The notes beneath the pieces were generated by a model. That model had not been told where the DNA came from. It saw only the letters and a list, made by a program, of their open reading frames with translations, and did no database searches. Shown one piece after another: positions 1 to 11,000 of a DNA stretch of 64,000 nt. Every line of letters begins with the position of its first letter. Position 1 is the stretch's first letter. Origin of the DNA: Mucilaginibacter phenanthrenivorans (GTDB taxonomy: Bacteria; Bacteroidota; Bacteroidia; Sphingobacteriales; Sphingobacteriaceae); contig NZ_JAHVAP010000004.1 in assembly GCF_024721155.1 (NCBI RefSeq), positions 529,474 to 593,473 of the forward strand. The letters run 5' to 3'. Both the position numbers and the translations under genes were made by a program.

Positions 1-2287
1 GGCCGCTGTTGGCGTCATCCGCTAAGTAATAGCCTTTAAAAGTATAGTAACCCTTTTTTAAGTGCAGCAGCGCCTTCTGCGGATCAACATAGTTATCCTT
101 GTCCCGGTTGATCACCACCACATTATCCACAAATAAAAGCGGACTATCCTCAAAGCCCGAAGTAAGTTGGTAATCACCCTCATTGTCTATCTTTATAAAA
201 CCCTCGACCTTGACCCAATTATTTACCGATTCAACTGGCGGGGCAAGCGCAAACTGCTGCGGAAAGGCGAGCATCCCGGTGGTTACCGGCGCTATCGTAT
301 CCAGTTTTTTGTAATTTACTTCCTTGGTTTTGTAAAGGGTATAGTTTAGACCTGGTTGCAGGGTAGTGGTTATCGCTGCCGGATTGATCGTCACATGCTT
401 AACAAATTCCTTTTGCATTATATGTTGATTGCCGTTAGTCCAGGTAATGTAGGCCGATAGTTTAAGCGAATCAGTAACCGGTTCGCTGATCTTCACAGGG
501 AATAAAACAGCCGTGGCGGTGCTATCAGGCATTTTACCATCTAGCGAATACCTGATCTTTGCATCCTTTAAAGGATATTTTAAAGTAAGGGAATAATGAT
601 CTTCATTGGTAACCACATCACCTACCCCGTCGATACTTGGCAAGCGTGCGTTTAAATCCCACAATTTAAATAAACCATATTGCTGATCCAGCTTATCAGC
701 AAACTTGTTGAGATCCTTGTCCTGTTTTAACGACCATGCTGTTTCGGCAACAGCCAATGCGCGCGGATACATCATATATTCCAGGTGCCTCATGTTCGGA
801 ATTTTCTCTACCCAAACGTTGCCTTGCACGCCTATGATGTATTTGGCTTCGTCATTACTCAGCTGTTTCGATTGCGGCTCGTAGTTATAAACCATTTGCC
901 ACGGTACGGGCGGGTTCCATCCAATTGGCTCAAGGCTTTCATTGGCTTGTGGTGCGTCAAAGTACATGTAAGGCAGTGGCGTCATTACTACAGGGTGATG
1001 CATCCGTGCTGCGGTTATCCCCCCGGCTTCACCCTCCCAGCTCATAACGGTTGCAGATTCTGCTAATCCCCCATGCAGGATCTCGTCCCAGCCAACCAAT
1101 TTTTTGTTTTTTGATTGCAGGAACTTTTCTATTCGTTTGATAAAATAGCTCTGCACCTGTTCGGGCTTGGTAAAACCCTCCCGTTTCATCAGGGCAACGG
1201 CAGTTGGGCTTTTCAACCAGTCCATCACCTCGGCTTCGTCGCCCCCAACGTGAATGTATTGGTTAGGGAACAGATCGATCACCTCCGTCAAAACGTTTTC
1301 CATAAAAGTGAATGTATTTTCGCTTGGATCGAGCATCCGCACGCGGTGTTTTTCACCCGTCGAATCCTGGCAGCCCAGTTCCGGGTATGCAAAAATAGCG
1401 GCCTCGCTATGGCCGGGCATTTCTATTTCCGGTAGCACGGTTACATAGCGCTCTTTTGCATATTTTAATACCTCGCGAATATCATCCTTGGTATAAAATC
1501 CATCACGACCGCCGCCGTCAATCAGGTTATCCAGCTTGCGGAACTTGCCCTGCTTTTCGTAAAAGGTGATCTTTGAACCGAGCTCCGTCAGCTTCGGATA
1601 TTTATCAATCTGGATGCGCCAGCCTTCATCATCGGTTAAGTGCCAGTGCAAAACATTCAGCTTGTAATGTGCCATTATGTCGATGTACTTCTTAACTTCA
1701 TCAACCGTAAAAAAATGACGGCTCACGTCCATGCTCAACCCGCGCCATTGAAACCTTGGCGCATCAGCTATGGTACATTCCGGCACTTTTAAAGGCAGCG
1801 GACCAGTTGATGGAAGAAGTTGCAATAACGATTGCACGCCGTAAAAAACACCATCGGTGTCACCCGTTATTGTAAGCCGGGTATGATTTGCATTCAGGCG
1901 ATAGCTGCCTTTTGACATAGTGGTATCCGTCAGCAAAAAGATAGTCCCAATGCTTGGTTGGTATTGTAATTTTAAGTGAAGATTATAGCTTTTAGCCAGG
2001 TAATTTTGCAGGTAGATACCGATCTCCTTTGTATCCGTCATATAAGCAATCACATCACCATTTTTTAAGGCAAGCGTTCCCTTCCTGGCAACGATCTGAT
2101 TTGGTTGGGGGATGATATGAAATTGGGCTTTAGCCGTAAATGATAGACAAATCAATAATATAGCCACTAGTCCCCCTCCCCGGTGCTGTGTCCCCACAGC
2201 ACCCCACATGCTAAGCATTCGACTTACATAGCTGCGAACACGCTGAATCTCACTTCTATTGACGATATTATATTTAAATGCGGTCAT
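1..2287 (-). CDS. GH20 beta-N-acetylhexosaminidase, 3' end outside window
   Basis: Translation of the minus strand from 2287 gives 762 uninterrupted codons and runs off the left edge, so the C terminus is missing. Visible in order are a hydrophobic export segment ending in FTAKA (about residues 40-53), a GH20 N-terminal alpha/beta domain, and the catalytic barrel with HWHLTDDEGWRI and the acid pair in YIHVGGDEAE. A C-terminal chitobiase-like beta domain follows, then the start of a PA14-like module. The family releases terminal GlcNAc or GalNAc from glycans. The start ATG overlaps the stop of the upstream nagX-like gene (ATGA), which implies translational coupling and supports this start, although ATGs near 2221 and 2212 remain possible. 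A second, complete GH20 lies at 25.7-28.0 kb. Confidence 0.93.
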   Translation of the reverse strand, partial: MTAFKYNIVNRSEIQRVRSYVSRMLSMWGAVGTQHRGGGLVAILLICLSFTAKAQFHIIPQPNQIVARKGTLALKNGDVIAYMTDTKEIGIYLQNYLAKSYNLHLKLQYQPSIGTIFLLTDTTMSKGSYRLNANHTRLTITGDTDGVFYGVQSLLQLLPSTGPLPLKVPECTIADAPRFQWRGLSMDVSRHFFTVDEVKKYIDIMAHYKLNVLHWHLTDDEGWRIQIDKYPKLTELGSKITFYEKQGKFRKLDNLIDGGGRDGFYTKDDIREVLKYAKERYVTVLPEIEMPGHSEAAIFAYPELGCQDSTGEKHRVRMLDPSENTFTFMENVLTEVIDLFPNQYIHVGGDEAEVMDWLKSPTAVALMKREGFTKPEQVQSYFIKRIEKFLQSKNKKLVGWDEILHGGLAESATVMSWEGEAGGITAARMHHPVVMTPLPYMYFDAPQANESLEPIGWNPPVPWQMVYNYEPQSKQLSNDEAKYIIGVQGNVWVEKIPNMRHLEYMMYPRALAVAETAWSLKQDKDLNKFADKLDQQYGLFKLWDLNARLPSIDGVGDVVTNEDHYSLTLKYPLKDAKIRYSLDGKMPDSTATAVLFPVKISEPVTDSLKLSAYITWTNGNQHIMQKEFVKHVTINPAAITTTLQPGLNYTLYKTKEVNYKKLDTIAPVTTGMLAFPQQFALAPPVESVNNWVKVEGFIKIDNEGDYQLTSGFEDSPLLFVDNVVVINRDKDNYVDPQKALLHLKKGYYTFKGYYLADDANSG
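2182..2203. repeat. 9-bp perfect hairpin inside the GH20 signal region
   Basis: GGTGCTGTG and CACAGCACC are perfectly complementary around a 4-base loop. The hairpin lies inside the first 40 codons of the GH20 gene, where it encodes a Gly-, His- and Gln-containing stretch that is odd for a signal peptide, next to a run of Gly codons. It looks like a short palindromic repeat inserted in frame, or evidence that the real start lies further downstream. Only one copy was noticed in the window. Confidence 0.5.
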
Positions 2288-3426
2288 ACTTTGATGGTGA
2301 TTTTTTTAATGTAAAGCACCCAGATGGGGATAAATATGATGAACACCATTAAAAACGCACCGGCCAGCGAGGCATTTACAGGTGATAAATAAGGCACAAA
2401 AAGATGGTTATACATATACCCCCACAGGTTAGTTTTCTTGCCGTCTGATGTAACCGGGATAGCAGACAGTATAGCGGGGATAATATCAGCCAACACGTAA
2501 GTGATTATCGCATTTCGCCCGAATGCCAGGAACGGCGGGGTTAATTTTTTACAGCCTTTTACGTCTATCAGCCAATAGCACAGGGCAAGGATCACAATAT
2601 CTATCCCGCCGACATACAGCACGAACGAGCTTGTCCATAGCGCCTTGTTGATTGGGAAGAATATATTCCAGATCAGTCCGGCAACAATTAATATTGTGCC
2701 AACCCCTGCCATTTGCAGGAGCTGATTGCCGGTTTTAGTTTTATCCTTTTTGAGCCAGGTTCCGGTTAATACGCCTATTAAGCACGTGCCTACTGCAGGA
2801 ATGGTACCCAGGATACTTTCCGGGTCCCAGGTTTTGGTGGAGTTCCAAAGGTGATTGGTTGTAAACACCAGGCGATCAAGCCACGCGCCCAGGTTGGTAG
2901 TTGGCTCCAGGTTGGCATGGCCTATCCCGGGAACCGGTATCAGCGTCATGATCAAATAGTAACCTATTAAACAAACCGCCGCCAAAATGGCCTGCGTGCG
3001 TTTGCTGGTTTTAACATATAGTAAGCCGGTGATTCCAAACACAACACCTATCCGCTGCAATACGCCGGGAAAGCGCAGGTGAGAAAAATTAAAACCAGAG
3101 ATGAGCGGAAGGAAAAGACCCAATGCCACAATGATCAAGGTACGCCGTAAAATGGAAAGCAACAGCGCATTATGCTTTGCCGGGTCCTCCTTTTTCGACT
3201 GCATGGCATAAACAATGGATACCCCCACAATAAATAAAAACGATGGGAATACCATATCCGTTGGTGTGCAGCCATTCCATTTGGAATGCTCCAGCGGTGG
3301 ATAAATGTTGTCCCAATCGCCGGGATCATTTACAAGCAGCATGGAGGCTACCGTAAACCCGCGAAAGAAATCGAGCGAGGATAAGCGGGCATTGATTGCA
3401 GTTGAAGAGGGTACGGTTTTGGTCAT
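2284..3426 (-). CDS. NagX-like / DUF5009 membrane acyltransferase
   Basis: The 380-residue protein is polytopic, with roughly ten hydrophobic segments, and opens with LDFFRGFTVASMLLVN and the downstream TDMVFPSFLFIVG. These are typical of the DUF5009 group related to heparan-alpha-glucosaminide N-acetyltransferase and to NagX. Relatives move acetyl groups across the inner membrane onto terminal glucosamine. In Bacteroidota the gene commonly sits with N-acetylhexosaminidases. Here it overlaps the GH20 gene by four bases and follows the GH78 gene on the same strand, so it is probably the penultimate gene of the locus. The substrate is inferred from context only. Confidence 0.85.
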   Translation of the reverse strand: MTKTVPSSTAINARLSSLDFFRGFTVASMLLVNDPGDWDNIYPPLEHSKWNGCTPTDMVFPSFLFIVGVSIVYAMQSKKEDPAKHNALLLSILRRTLIIVALGLFLPLISGFNFSHLRFPGVLQRIGVVFGITGLLYVKTSKRTQAILAAVCLIGYYLIMTLIPVPGIGHANLEPTTNLGAWLDRLVFTTNHLWNSTKTWDPESILGTIPAVGTCLIGVLTGTWLKKDKTKTGNQLLQMAGVGTILIVAGLIWNIFFPINKALWTSSFVLYVGGIDIVILALCYWLIDVKGCKKLTPPFLAFGRNAIITYVLADIIPAILSAIPVTSDGKKTNLWGYMYNHLFVPYLSPVNASLAGAFLMVFIIFIPIWVLYIKKITIKV

Positions 3427-3489
3427 ATTAGTAGGCTTATATTTTGGTCATCAATGGTTATCAGGCGTGATTATCGCACGCAGAGTTGA

Positions 3490-3552
3490 CGCACCCGGTC
3501 GACGCTACGCTGGACCTCCCTCTCTTCGCTTACGCGGAAAGAGGGAAGAAAA
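3490..3552. repeat. Interspersed repeat family C, half element
   Basis: This spacer contains CCGGTCGACGCTACGCTGG, then CCCTCTCTTCGC and AAAGAGGGA, which form a small hairpin. The same phrases recur in reverse orientation at 54.49-54.55 kb inside a complete, inverted-repeat-bounded copy. Here only one half is present, between the nagX-like gene and the GH78 gene. Confidence 0.7.
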
Positions 3553-3606
3553 AAATAAATATTATATAACTATTGCAGAGAGACGCAAAATATTGCGTCT
3601 CTACAT

Positions 3607-6399
3607 TTACGCCCGTTTCGGCTTCACATTTTTCAATTTGTATACAAAATGATAGGTTCCCGATCCTGCATTTAGCTGGATATCGTCGCCTGCATTTTTT
3701 ACATTGGTTAAATCGGTTATTGATGTTATTTCTACACCACTCTCCATTACATCACTGCCTACTAAAGGTAAGATAATTTGTGCGGAAGTATTCGGCGGCA
3801 CGGTAATATCAACAGTAATATTACCATCGGCAATGCTCCATGCAGATTTCACCTTACCATACATTGTTTCCAGCTCGCCGTCGGCATTCTTTAATCTTCC
3901 TCCCGGGTGCGGTGAAATGATCGTGCGGTGAAAGCCCGGCGATGTTTCGTCAGTGTTTATGCCGGCGATAACGCGGTACATCCAATCGCCAATGGCGCCG
4001 TAGGCATAATGGTTAAAGGAGTTCATGGCAGGGTCCTCAAAGCTGCCATCGGGTTTAATGCCGTCCCAACGTTCCCAAATTGTGGTTGCACCGTGCTTAA
4101 CCGGGTACAACCATGAAGGGTACGATTCATTCATCAGCAAATCATAAGCCCTGTCAGTAAAACCAAAGCGGCTTAACACATGGCAAATGTAGGGCGTACC
4201 TAAAAATCCTGTGGTGATGTGACCATCATAGCTATCAATGTTCTGTACTAATCTTTTTGCTGCAGACTCGCGCAGGTCCTCCGGAAGTAAATCAAAATTT
4301 AAGGCAAGTACATAGGATGTTTGCGTGCCCGAGATCATTCTCCCGTTGGGCGTAACATATTCGCTCATGAAAGCCTTCTTTATGTTAATGAGCAACTGGA
4401 CGTATTTTTTAACATCATCCTCCTTATTCAGGATTCTTGCTGCGTTAATAAGCAATTGGGTGGAATGCGCATAAAATGCCTGCGCTATCAGGTTTTTGTC
4501 GGTGTGGGCGGCACCTTCTTCGTAATCGGTGCCGGAGTAAAAAAGCCAGTCGCCAAAGTGGTTACCGGTATCCCAAAGGTTATTGCGGGTATGCTGCTGA
4601 ATATAGGTTACCCAGGCTTTCATACTCTCATATTGCTGCCGCAGCACTTGCTTATCGCCGTAGGCTAAATAAACATTCCAGGGCATTATGGTTGCCACGT
4701 CGCTCCAGCCTGACGCAGCCGAATAGGTGGAGTCCAAAACATTGGGGATAACATAAGGCACGGCACCTCCCTTGATCTGATCGGCCGAAAGGTCCTTTAG
4801 CCATTTGGTGAAAAAACCGGCGACATCCATATTGAACGTGGCCGTGCGGCCAAATGCCTGCGCATCACCCGTCCAGCCCAGGCGTTCATCGCGTTGGGGG
4901 CAATCGGTGGGGATATCTATAAAATTACCTTTTTGTCCCCATAAAATATTATGCTGTAATTGGTTGATGAGCGGGTTGGAGGCGGAGAATTTCCCGGTTT
5001 GATCCATATCCGAATACAGTGCGTATGCCATTACATTGGTAGAGTCTATCGGCCCCTTGTACCCGGTTATTTTTACATACCGAAATCCCTGGAATGTAAA
5101 ATGCGGCTCGTAGGTTTCGGCAGTATCACTTTTAAAAACATAGGTTATTTCCTGCTTCGCTGTGCGCAGGTTTTTATTGTAGAAATTGCCCTTTTGATCA
5201 AGAACTTCACCGTGATATAGCTTTATAGTGTCGCCCGCCTTTCCCTTTAATTTAAATTTCACCCAGCCTACTAAATTCTGACCAAAATCAACTACGCGAT
5301 CCCCCTCTGGCGTAGTAAGTACCTGGCGTGGGGCAAAGCGCTCCTCCTTTTTAACAGGAGGACCGGCCATTGCGATGAGCTTATCCTTTATTAAATCGTT
5401 TACCCTTACCGGTTGCCACCCGGCATCGTTAAAGCCAGGGGTTGCCCATTTAGGAATTTCCTTGCGGGCGTCATAAACTTCACCATCAAAAAACGACGAG
5501 GAACGGATAGCACCGTAGGTAACCTTCCAACTTTTATCTGAAACAAAGATTTGTCGCTTACCATCGGTATACAACACTTCGAGCTGGAAAAGCAGCGCAA
5601 GCTTTTTACCATATACATTCTTTTTACGGTCATAGGTATAGCCGCGGTACCAGCCATCACCTAAGGTAACACCAAAAGCATTCAGCCCTTTTTGCAGGCT
5701 TGAGGTAATATCATAAACCTGGTATTGCAGGCGCTTATTGTAACTGGTAAAGCCCGGCGAAAAGTAATCATCGCCGATTCGTTTGCCATTTACCTGTGCT
5801 TCGTACAGGCCGTGGGCTGAAATGTATAAGTGTGCTGCCTTAACCTTATGGGTAAGCATGAAATCGTTGCGAAACATGGGGCTGGCACCGCCAGTTGTAT
5901 CCTGCGCATCGTTACTCTGGATCCAGTGCGCTGTCCAGTCATCGGATCTTAACAGTCCCATTTTCCATGAATTGATCTGGCTCCACGGTGTTACCTGGCC
6001 CTTGTTATTCCAAACCCTAACTTGCCAGTAAACCTTTTGCCGCGATATCATTGGCCTGCCGCCGTAATAAATATGAACTGACTGATCAGACGGGATCCGC
6101 CCTGATGTCCAAACAATATTCAATCCTTTTAAAATGGTGGCAGCGTTTGAGCCTACCCTCACTTCGTACGCAGTTTGGCGCAGGTTACGTTGCAGGGTGA
6201 TCAGCTTCCAGCTTAAGCGCGGGTTTGTAACATCAACCGAGATAGGATTAATTTTGTATTCACAGGTTAAATTATCAACCCTAAAAAGCACAGGCGCTTT
6301 TTTCTTCGCTTGTAGTACGCCGGGGGTAAAAATCGGGATCAATAAAGCAGTGGCTATACACATACTTTTGCGCAAAAAAATCCTGCTCAAAAAAATCAT
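3607..6399 (-). CDS. GH78 alpha-L-rhamnosidase
   Basis: The 930-residue exported protein has a signal peptide ending near residue 31. An N-terminal Ig-like domain follows (YEVRVGS, YWQVRVWNN), then rhamnosidase N-terminal beta domains, the (alpha/alpha)6 catalytic domain and a C-terminal beta-sandwich (PPNTSAQIILP). The catalytic signature DCPQRDERLGWTGDAQ starts at about residue 499 and contains the acidic residues used by the family. The enzyme removes terminal alpha-L-rhamnose from plant glycosides or polysaccharides such as rhamnogalacturonan. It lies downstream of susD on the same strand, with 85 bases between them that contain a hairpin. Full length for the family. Confidence 0.95.
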   Translation of the reverse strand: MIFLSRIFLRKSMCIATALLIPIFTPGVLQAKKKAPVLFRVDNLTCEYKINPISVDVTNPRLSWKLITLQRNLRQTAYEVRVGSNAATILKGLNIVWTSGRIPSDQSVHIYYGGRPMISRQKVYWQVRVWNNKGQVTPWSQINSWKMGLLRSDDWTAHWIQSNDAQDTTGGASPMFRNDFMLTHKVKAAHLYISAHGLYEAQVNGKRIGDDYFSPGFTSYNKRLQYQVYDITSSLQKGLNAFGVTLGDGWYRGYTYDRKKNVYGKKLALLFQLEVLYTDGKRQIFVSDKSWKVTYGAIRSSSFFDGEVYDARKEIPKWATPGFNDAGWQPVRVNDLIKDKLIAMAGPPVKKEERFAPRQVLTTPEGDRVVDFGQNLVGWVKFKLKGKAGDTIKLYHGEVLDQKGNFYNKNLRTAKQEITYVFKSDTAETYEPHFTFQGFRYVKITGYKGPIDSTNVMAYALYSDMDQTGKFSASNPLINQLQHNILWGQKGNFIDIPTDCPQRDERLGWTGDAQAFGRTATFNMDVAGFFTKWLKDLSADQIKGGAVPYVIPNVLDSTYSAASGWSDVATIMPWNVYLAYGDKQVLRQQYESMKAWVTYIQQHTRNNLWDTGNHFGDWLFYSGTDYEEGAAHTDKNLIAQAFYAHSTQLLINAARILNKEDDVKKYVQLLINIKKAFMSEYVTPNGRMISGTQTSYVLALNFDLLPEDLRESAAKRLVQNIDSYDGHITTGFLGTPYICHVLSRFGFTDRAYDLLMNESYPSWLYPVKHGATTIWERWDGIKPDGSFEDPAMNSFNHYAYGAIGDWMYRVIAGINTDETSPGFHRTIISPHPGGRLKNADGELETMYGKVKSAWSIADGNITVDITVPPNTSAQIILPLVGSDVMESGVEITSITDLTNVKNAGDDIQLNAGSGTYHFVYKLKNVKPKRA

Positions 6400-6449
6400 A
6401 CTATATTAACGTTAGGGGCCGTCGTTTTGATTGATGTAGCAATATATAT

Positions 6450-6478
6450 TGCAGCCCACTGACAAGCGGCGGGCTGCA
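6450..6478 (-). terminator. Hairpin between susD and the rhamnosidase gene
   Basis: TGCAGCCC and GGGCTGCA form a perfect 8-bp stem just after the susD stop codon. No strong U-run follows on the minus strand. It may act as a partial terminator or mRNA-stabilising element that sets a higher level of susCD than of the downstream enzymes, which is common in Bacteroidota polysaccharide loci. That role is inferred. Confidence 0.5.
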
Positions 6479-6484
6479 TTAATT

Positions 6485-7975
6485 TCAATGCTCGAGGTTT
6501 TGCTCGTTAAGCGGGTATTGATACAGCAGGCGGATGTTGGTGTAGGCAGACGGACTGATGTTCCAATAATCACTTTTCGAAGCCCTTTCGCTGGCTGCAT
6601 GTGCTTTCATTACTTCAAGGACCTTACCTGTGCGCAACAAATCGAACCAGCGGTGATTTTCAAAAGCCAGCTCAACCTGCCTTTCATGGGCAATTGCTGC
6701 GCGGAAGGCATCCTGGTTAGGTACGTTTAATGAAGCGTCTTCATTTCCTACCGATTTGTCATTCAGCCCGGCACGCTCCCGCACCAGGTTCAAATATTTA
6801 AATGCATCGCCGCCACCTGCAAAACCCTGTTCGTTAAGGCTTTCGGCCAGCATCAGGTACACGTCTGAATAACGGTAAACGGGGAAATCATTTGCGGTAA
6901 CGCCTTGTACAGCGGCAATGCTCTGGTACTTTTTAACAAAAGGCAGATCATTGCCAAACTCATCGGATGTAAAGTCGATTAAGGATGCATCCCTCCTGTT
7001 ATCGCCATCCTCGTAAGCGTTTACCATATCCTGTGTTGGGATATTCCAGCCGTTTAATGCCCCGTTCTGGATCTCGAACCCGGTTACATCGCTATCATAA
7101 TAATCCCATGGAATAAACTGGTCTATAAAATCGCTGCCAAGCCCATTTGGGCCCTCCTGGTATTGAATTTCAAAGATCGATTCCGGGCCATTCTTTTTAT
7201 GGATGTCAAAGTTATCTGCATAATCAGCGTTCAGGCTATAGGCGTTTGAGGCTATTACTGTGCGCAACAAAGGTATGGCGAGATTGAATTTCTTTTGCGT
7301 CATATACACTTCGGCAAGCATGGTTTCGGCAGTGCCCTTGGTTACCCGGCCCTTGTCGGCATCTGCAGTATATTTAACCGGAAGCTTCGCGATAGCCGCA
7401 GTAGCATCGGCAATTATTTGGGTATAGATCTTGTCAACCGGTGCTTTTACTGCCAGTTTAAATGCATCTGCTACGGATTGCGCTTCCGTTGTTACCAACG
7501 GCACAGAGCCAAACAAACGTACCAGGTTAAAGTAATTAAAAGCGCGTAAAAATAAGGCCTGTCCCTCTATTGGGTCTGAAACAGCAGCGCCTAATTTGGC
7601 TGCCGGCAATCTGCCTAAAATAACATTGCACCTGCCAATACCTGTATAAGCGCCGCCAAAAAAAACCTCTACATATTGGTTATTATTTATCTCCCTAAAC
7701 TCATCTATTTCTTCCTTTTCGGTACCGGAGCGGTCATAGGGATCATACTCGTACGAGGTATTGTCAGAGCGCATTTCAGCCAACACCCAAAACGAGCCGT
7801 TGTATATGCCTTGCAAAGGCTGGTATGCGCCATTTATCGCCTGGGTAAACTGTGCTGCCGTTTTGAAAAAGTTGTCGGCATTTTGAGTAGTATCATTTTG
7901 AAGTTCGAGATAACTTTTCTTACAGGCTGATAAGGTAAGCGCTGTAATTAAAAAAAGGTATATATATTTTTTCAT
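6485..7975 (-). CDS. RagB/SusD family surface glycan-binding lipoprotein
   Basis: The 496-residue protein begins with a lipoprotein signal whose lipobox is LSAC (Cys at about residue 18). SusD-type features follow: early TPR-like helices (DNFFKTAAQFTQAINGAYQPLQGIY), the central FLRAFNYFNLVRLFGSVPLV segment and the C-terminal ERQVELAFENHRWFDLLRTGK motif. SusD proteins cap the SusC channel and capture oligosaccharides at the cell surface. It lies 47 bases downstream of susC, in the standard pair order. The ligand cannot be read from the sequence; the neighbours suggest rhamnose- and HexNAc-containing glycans. Confidence 0.95.
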   Translation of the reverse strand: MKKYIYLFLITALTLSACKKSYLELQNDTTQNADNFFKTAAQFTQAINGAYQPLQGIYNGSFWVLAEMRSDNTSYEYDPYDRSGTEKEEIDEFREINNNQYVEVFFGGAYTGIGRCNVILGRLPAAKLGAAVSDPIEGQALFLRAFNYFNLVRLFGSVPLVTTEAQSVADAFKLAVKAPVDKIYTQIIADATAAIAKLPVKYTADADKGRVTKGTAETMLAEVYMTQKKFNLAIPLLRTVIASNAYSLNADYADNFDIHKKNGPESIFEIQYQEGPNGLGSDFIDQFIPWDYYDSDVTGFEIQNGALNGWNIPTQDMVNAYEDGDNRRDASLIDFTSDEFGNDLPFVKKYQSIAAVQGVTANDFPVYRYSDVYLMLAESLNEQGFAGGGDAFKYLNLVRERAGLNDKSVGNEDASLNVPNQDAFRAAIAHERQVELAFENHRWFDLLRTGKVLEVMKAHAASERASKSDYWNISPSAYTNIRLLYQYPLNEQNLEH

Positions 7976-8022
7976 GTCTTCAGTTATTATTGTTTGAATT
8001 ATAAATCAACTAACAATCTCAA

Positions 8023-11000
8023 TTAAAACGTTACGTTACAGCCTACTGTGTAAACCGCAGAAACGGGGTAAGCGTTAAAATTCACGTTTGGTGAAAGTGA
8101 GCGGTTACCGTCGCCGGTATCAATACCCACTTCCGGGTTACCGCCTTTGTACCCTGTTATCAATATTGCATTCTGCGCGCTTATATAAACCCTGAAGTTT
8201 TTGCTGAACTTTGTTTTGAAGTTGTATCCTAAATCAATATTCTTAACTGCTAAGTACGAGTTACTTTCAACCCAATATGATGGAAATTCATCGCGGGCAA
8301 GGTTGGTATTTGATACCGTTGTTGGCAGCAGACCAGCACCCGGCTTGCTTGCCGAACGCCAGCGGTCAATAACCGACTGTTCCACATTGAACACGCCGTC
8401 AAGATTTGTAGTGAATTGCTTGTAAACATCAAACACATGGCCACCAACCGAACCGGCGGTTACAATTTGCATATCAAAGTTTTTATAAGCAAAGTGGTTA
8501 TTAAATCCGAAAGTGAACTGCGGCCACGGATTACCTACAATGGTTTGGTCGTTACCGTCAATTACACCGTCGTGGTTAATATCCTTGTATTTAATATTAC
8601 CAGCGTTCAAGCCCCATTTTGCGGCTTCTGCTTGTGTTTTAAAGATCCCATCAAATATGTAACCATAAAACTGGCCCATAGGTAAGCCTACTTGGGTAAT
8701 GCTGGTTGCATTGTCATTCAAAGGAGCTTCCTTGATATTTGGCGTTGTGCCTAAATCAAGCACCTTGTTGCGATTAAACGAGATGTTAAAATCCGATGTC
8801 CAGTTAAAGCCGGTGCCCACGATGTTCTTGGTAGTTAAGGTAAACTCCCAACCCCTGTTACGTACGTTACCTACGTTTGCGGTTGCGAAATCATAGCCGG
8901 AAACTATTGGCACCGAAATGCCCTGCAATAGCCGTTGGGTATAGCGGTTATAGTATTCAGCAATTAAGTAAACGCGGCCCTTAACCAGGGAGATATCCAT
9001 GCCAATATCAAGCTGTTTTGTGGTTTCCCAGCCAAGATCAACATTACCTAATTGCAATAAGGAAGAACCTGGTGCAAGGGTGCCGTTAAATGTATAATTG
9101 GTAGGACCAACCGGCGAGGCATAGGCATATTCAGGGATCGCATTGTTACCCGCAAGGCCATAGCTGCCTGTAAACTTCACCTCGTCTATAAATTCTGTTT
9201 TGGGGAAGAACGACTCCTCCGAAATGCGCCATCCTGCTGACACAGACGGGAATGTTCCCCAATTATGTCCCGGAGCAAACCTTGACGATCCATCACGACG
9301 GATTGATGCGCTTAATAAATACTTATCCTTATATGCATAGTTTACCCTGCCAATTACCGATAGTAACCGCCATTCTTCATCCCCTGCGCTTGCAGTAATA
9401 ATTGTTGCTGCATTAACCGAGCGGATTGCATCATCGGCAAAGCCAGTTCCATATGTTAAGCGGTTATGATTGATCTCCTGCTGGATGGAATAATCGGCCA
9501 ATACTGTTAGCGTATGATCGCCCCATGTTTTTTTATAGTTGATGCTGTTTTCATTCAGCCAGTTCAATGTGCTTGATGAATTAAATGACGCCGCTGTTTT
9601 TACCTGCTGCCCGTCGCGGTTTGGCACGTTAAAACCGCCAAGGAACGATGGCCTGAAATAATCGCCGGTGCTGTTTTGGTAATCAATACCAAAAGTCGAC
9701 TTTATATCAAGCCCGCTAACAATTTTCCAATCCGCATAAATATTGGCTAGTGTTCTAAACTGGCTGTATTTATTGGTGGTATTTACCAATTGGCTAACCG
9801 GGTTTGCATTCTGGAACGTGCCAGGCGAGCCAACCACATTGGTATATGATCCGTCGGGTTGTTTAACCGGGGTAAGCGGGCTTTCTAATAAGGCCTGGCT
9901 TAATACGCCGGAGTCAAAATGGCCGTCTGTTTGCTGTAAATTTCTCAGGCTATAGGTAGGCGCTAAACTAAGGCCAACCGTTAAATTCTTTATCAGGTCG
10001 GCATCTATCGCAGTTTTTAATGAGTAGCGTTGGAAGCCTGTATTCAATACTGTTCCCCGCTGGTCAAAATACCCTGCAGAAAATAATGATCTTACCTTTT
10101 CAGTGCCATTAGCAACGGTAACATCATAGTTTTGCATAGGTGCGGTGCGGGTTACTGCATCAAACCAATCGGTGCCCTTGCCAAGCGCTGCCGGATTCCG
10201 GTACGCAGCGGGGATAGGGTCATTTGTACCATTCACCTTATTGGCGTCCTGTATGGCTTCTGTGCGCCACTGTGCAAATTGCGCGGCGGTCATCATTTTT
10301 AGCTTGCTTTGCGAAAGGATGCTCTGAACACCAGTAGAGGTGTTTACAGTTATGCTTGATTCACCTTTTTTTGCTCTTTTAGTGGTGATCAGGATAACCC
10401 CGTTTGATCCGCGCGAACCGTATATCGCGGTGGATGCTGCATCCTTTAAAACACTGATATTTTCTACATCGTCCGGATTGATGGTACTCAATGGGTTTGA
10501 ATATTGGTCAAAACCTGGTGATACCGGAAAGCCGTCAATCACATATAGCGGATCATCACCGGCACCGATTGAACCTGCGCCGCGGATATTGATTGATACC
10601 CCACCGCCCGGTGTACCTGTTACCTGGTTTACAGTAACCCCGGCAAGCTGGCCAGCAAGCTTCAGATCAATACTGGCTGCTTTTATCTCTTTTATATTGG
10701 CCATTTTAACAGACCCAACGGCGCCAGTAACATCTTTACGTTCCTGGTTACCGTAGCCAATTACCACAACCTCCTTCATTTCGGTATTATCCTCCTGCAG
10801 GGTTATGTCGATGGCGGATTTTTTATTAACAGCGATCTCCTGTGTTTTGTAGCCGATAAATGAAAATACCAGGGTGGCATTGTCATCGGCTGTTAAGCTG
10901 TATTTTCCATCGGTGCCTGTAACCGTTCCGTCAGTAGTGCCTTTAATTCTTACGTTAACACCCGGCAACGGCAAATGCGTATTGTCGTAAACCGTACCTG

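Noticed and set aside
1115..1435. Plus-strand frames over the left GH20 gene
   Set aside because: They are antisense to the GH20 catalytic domain, whose motifs are intact on the minus strand.
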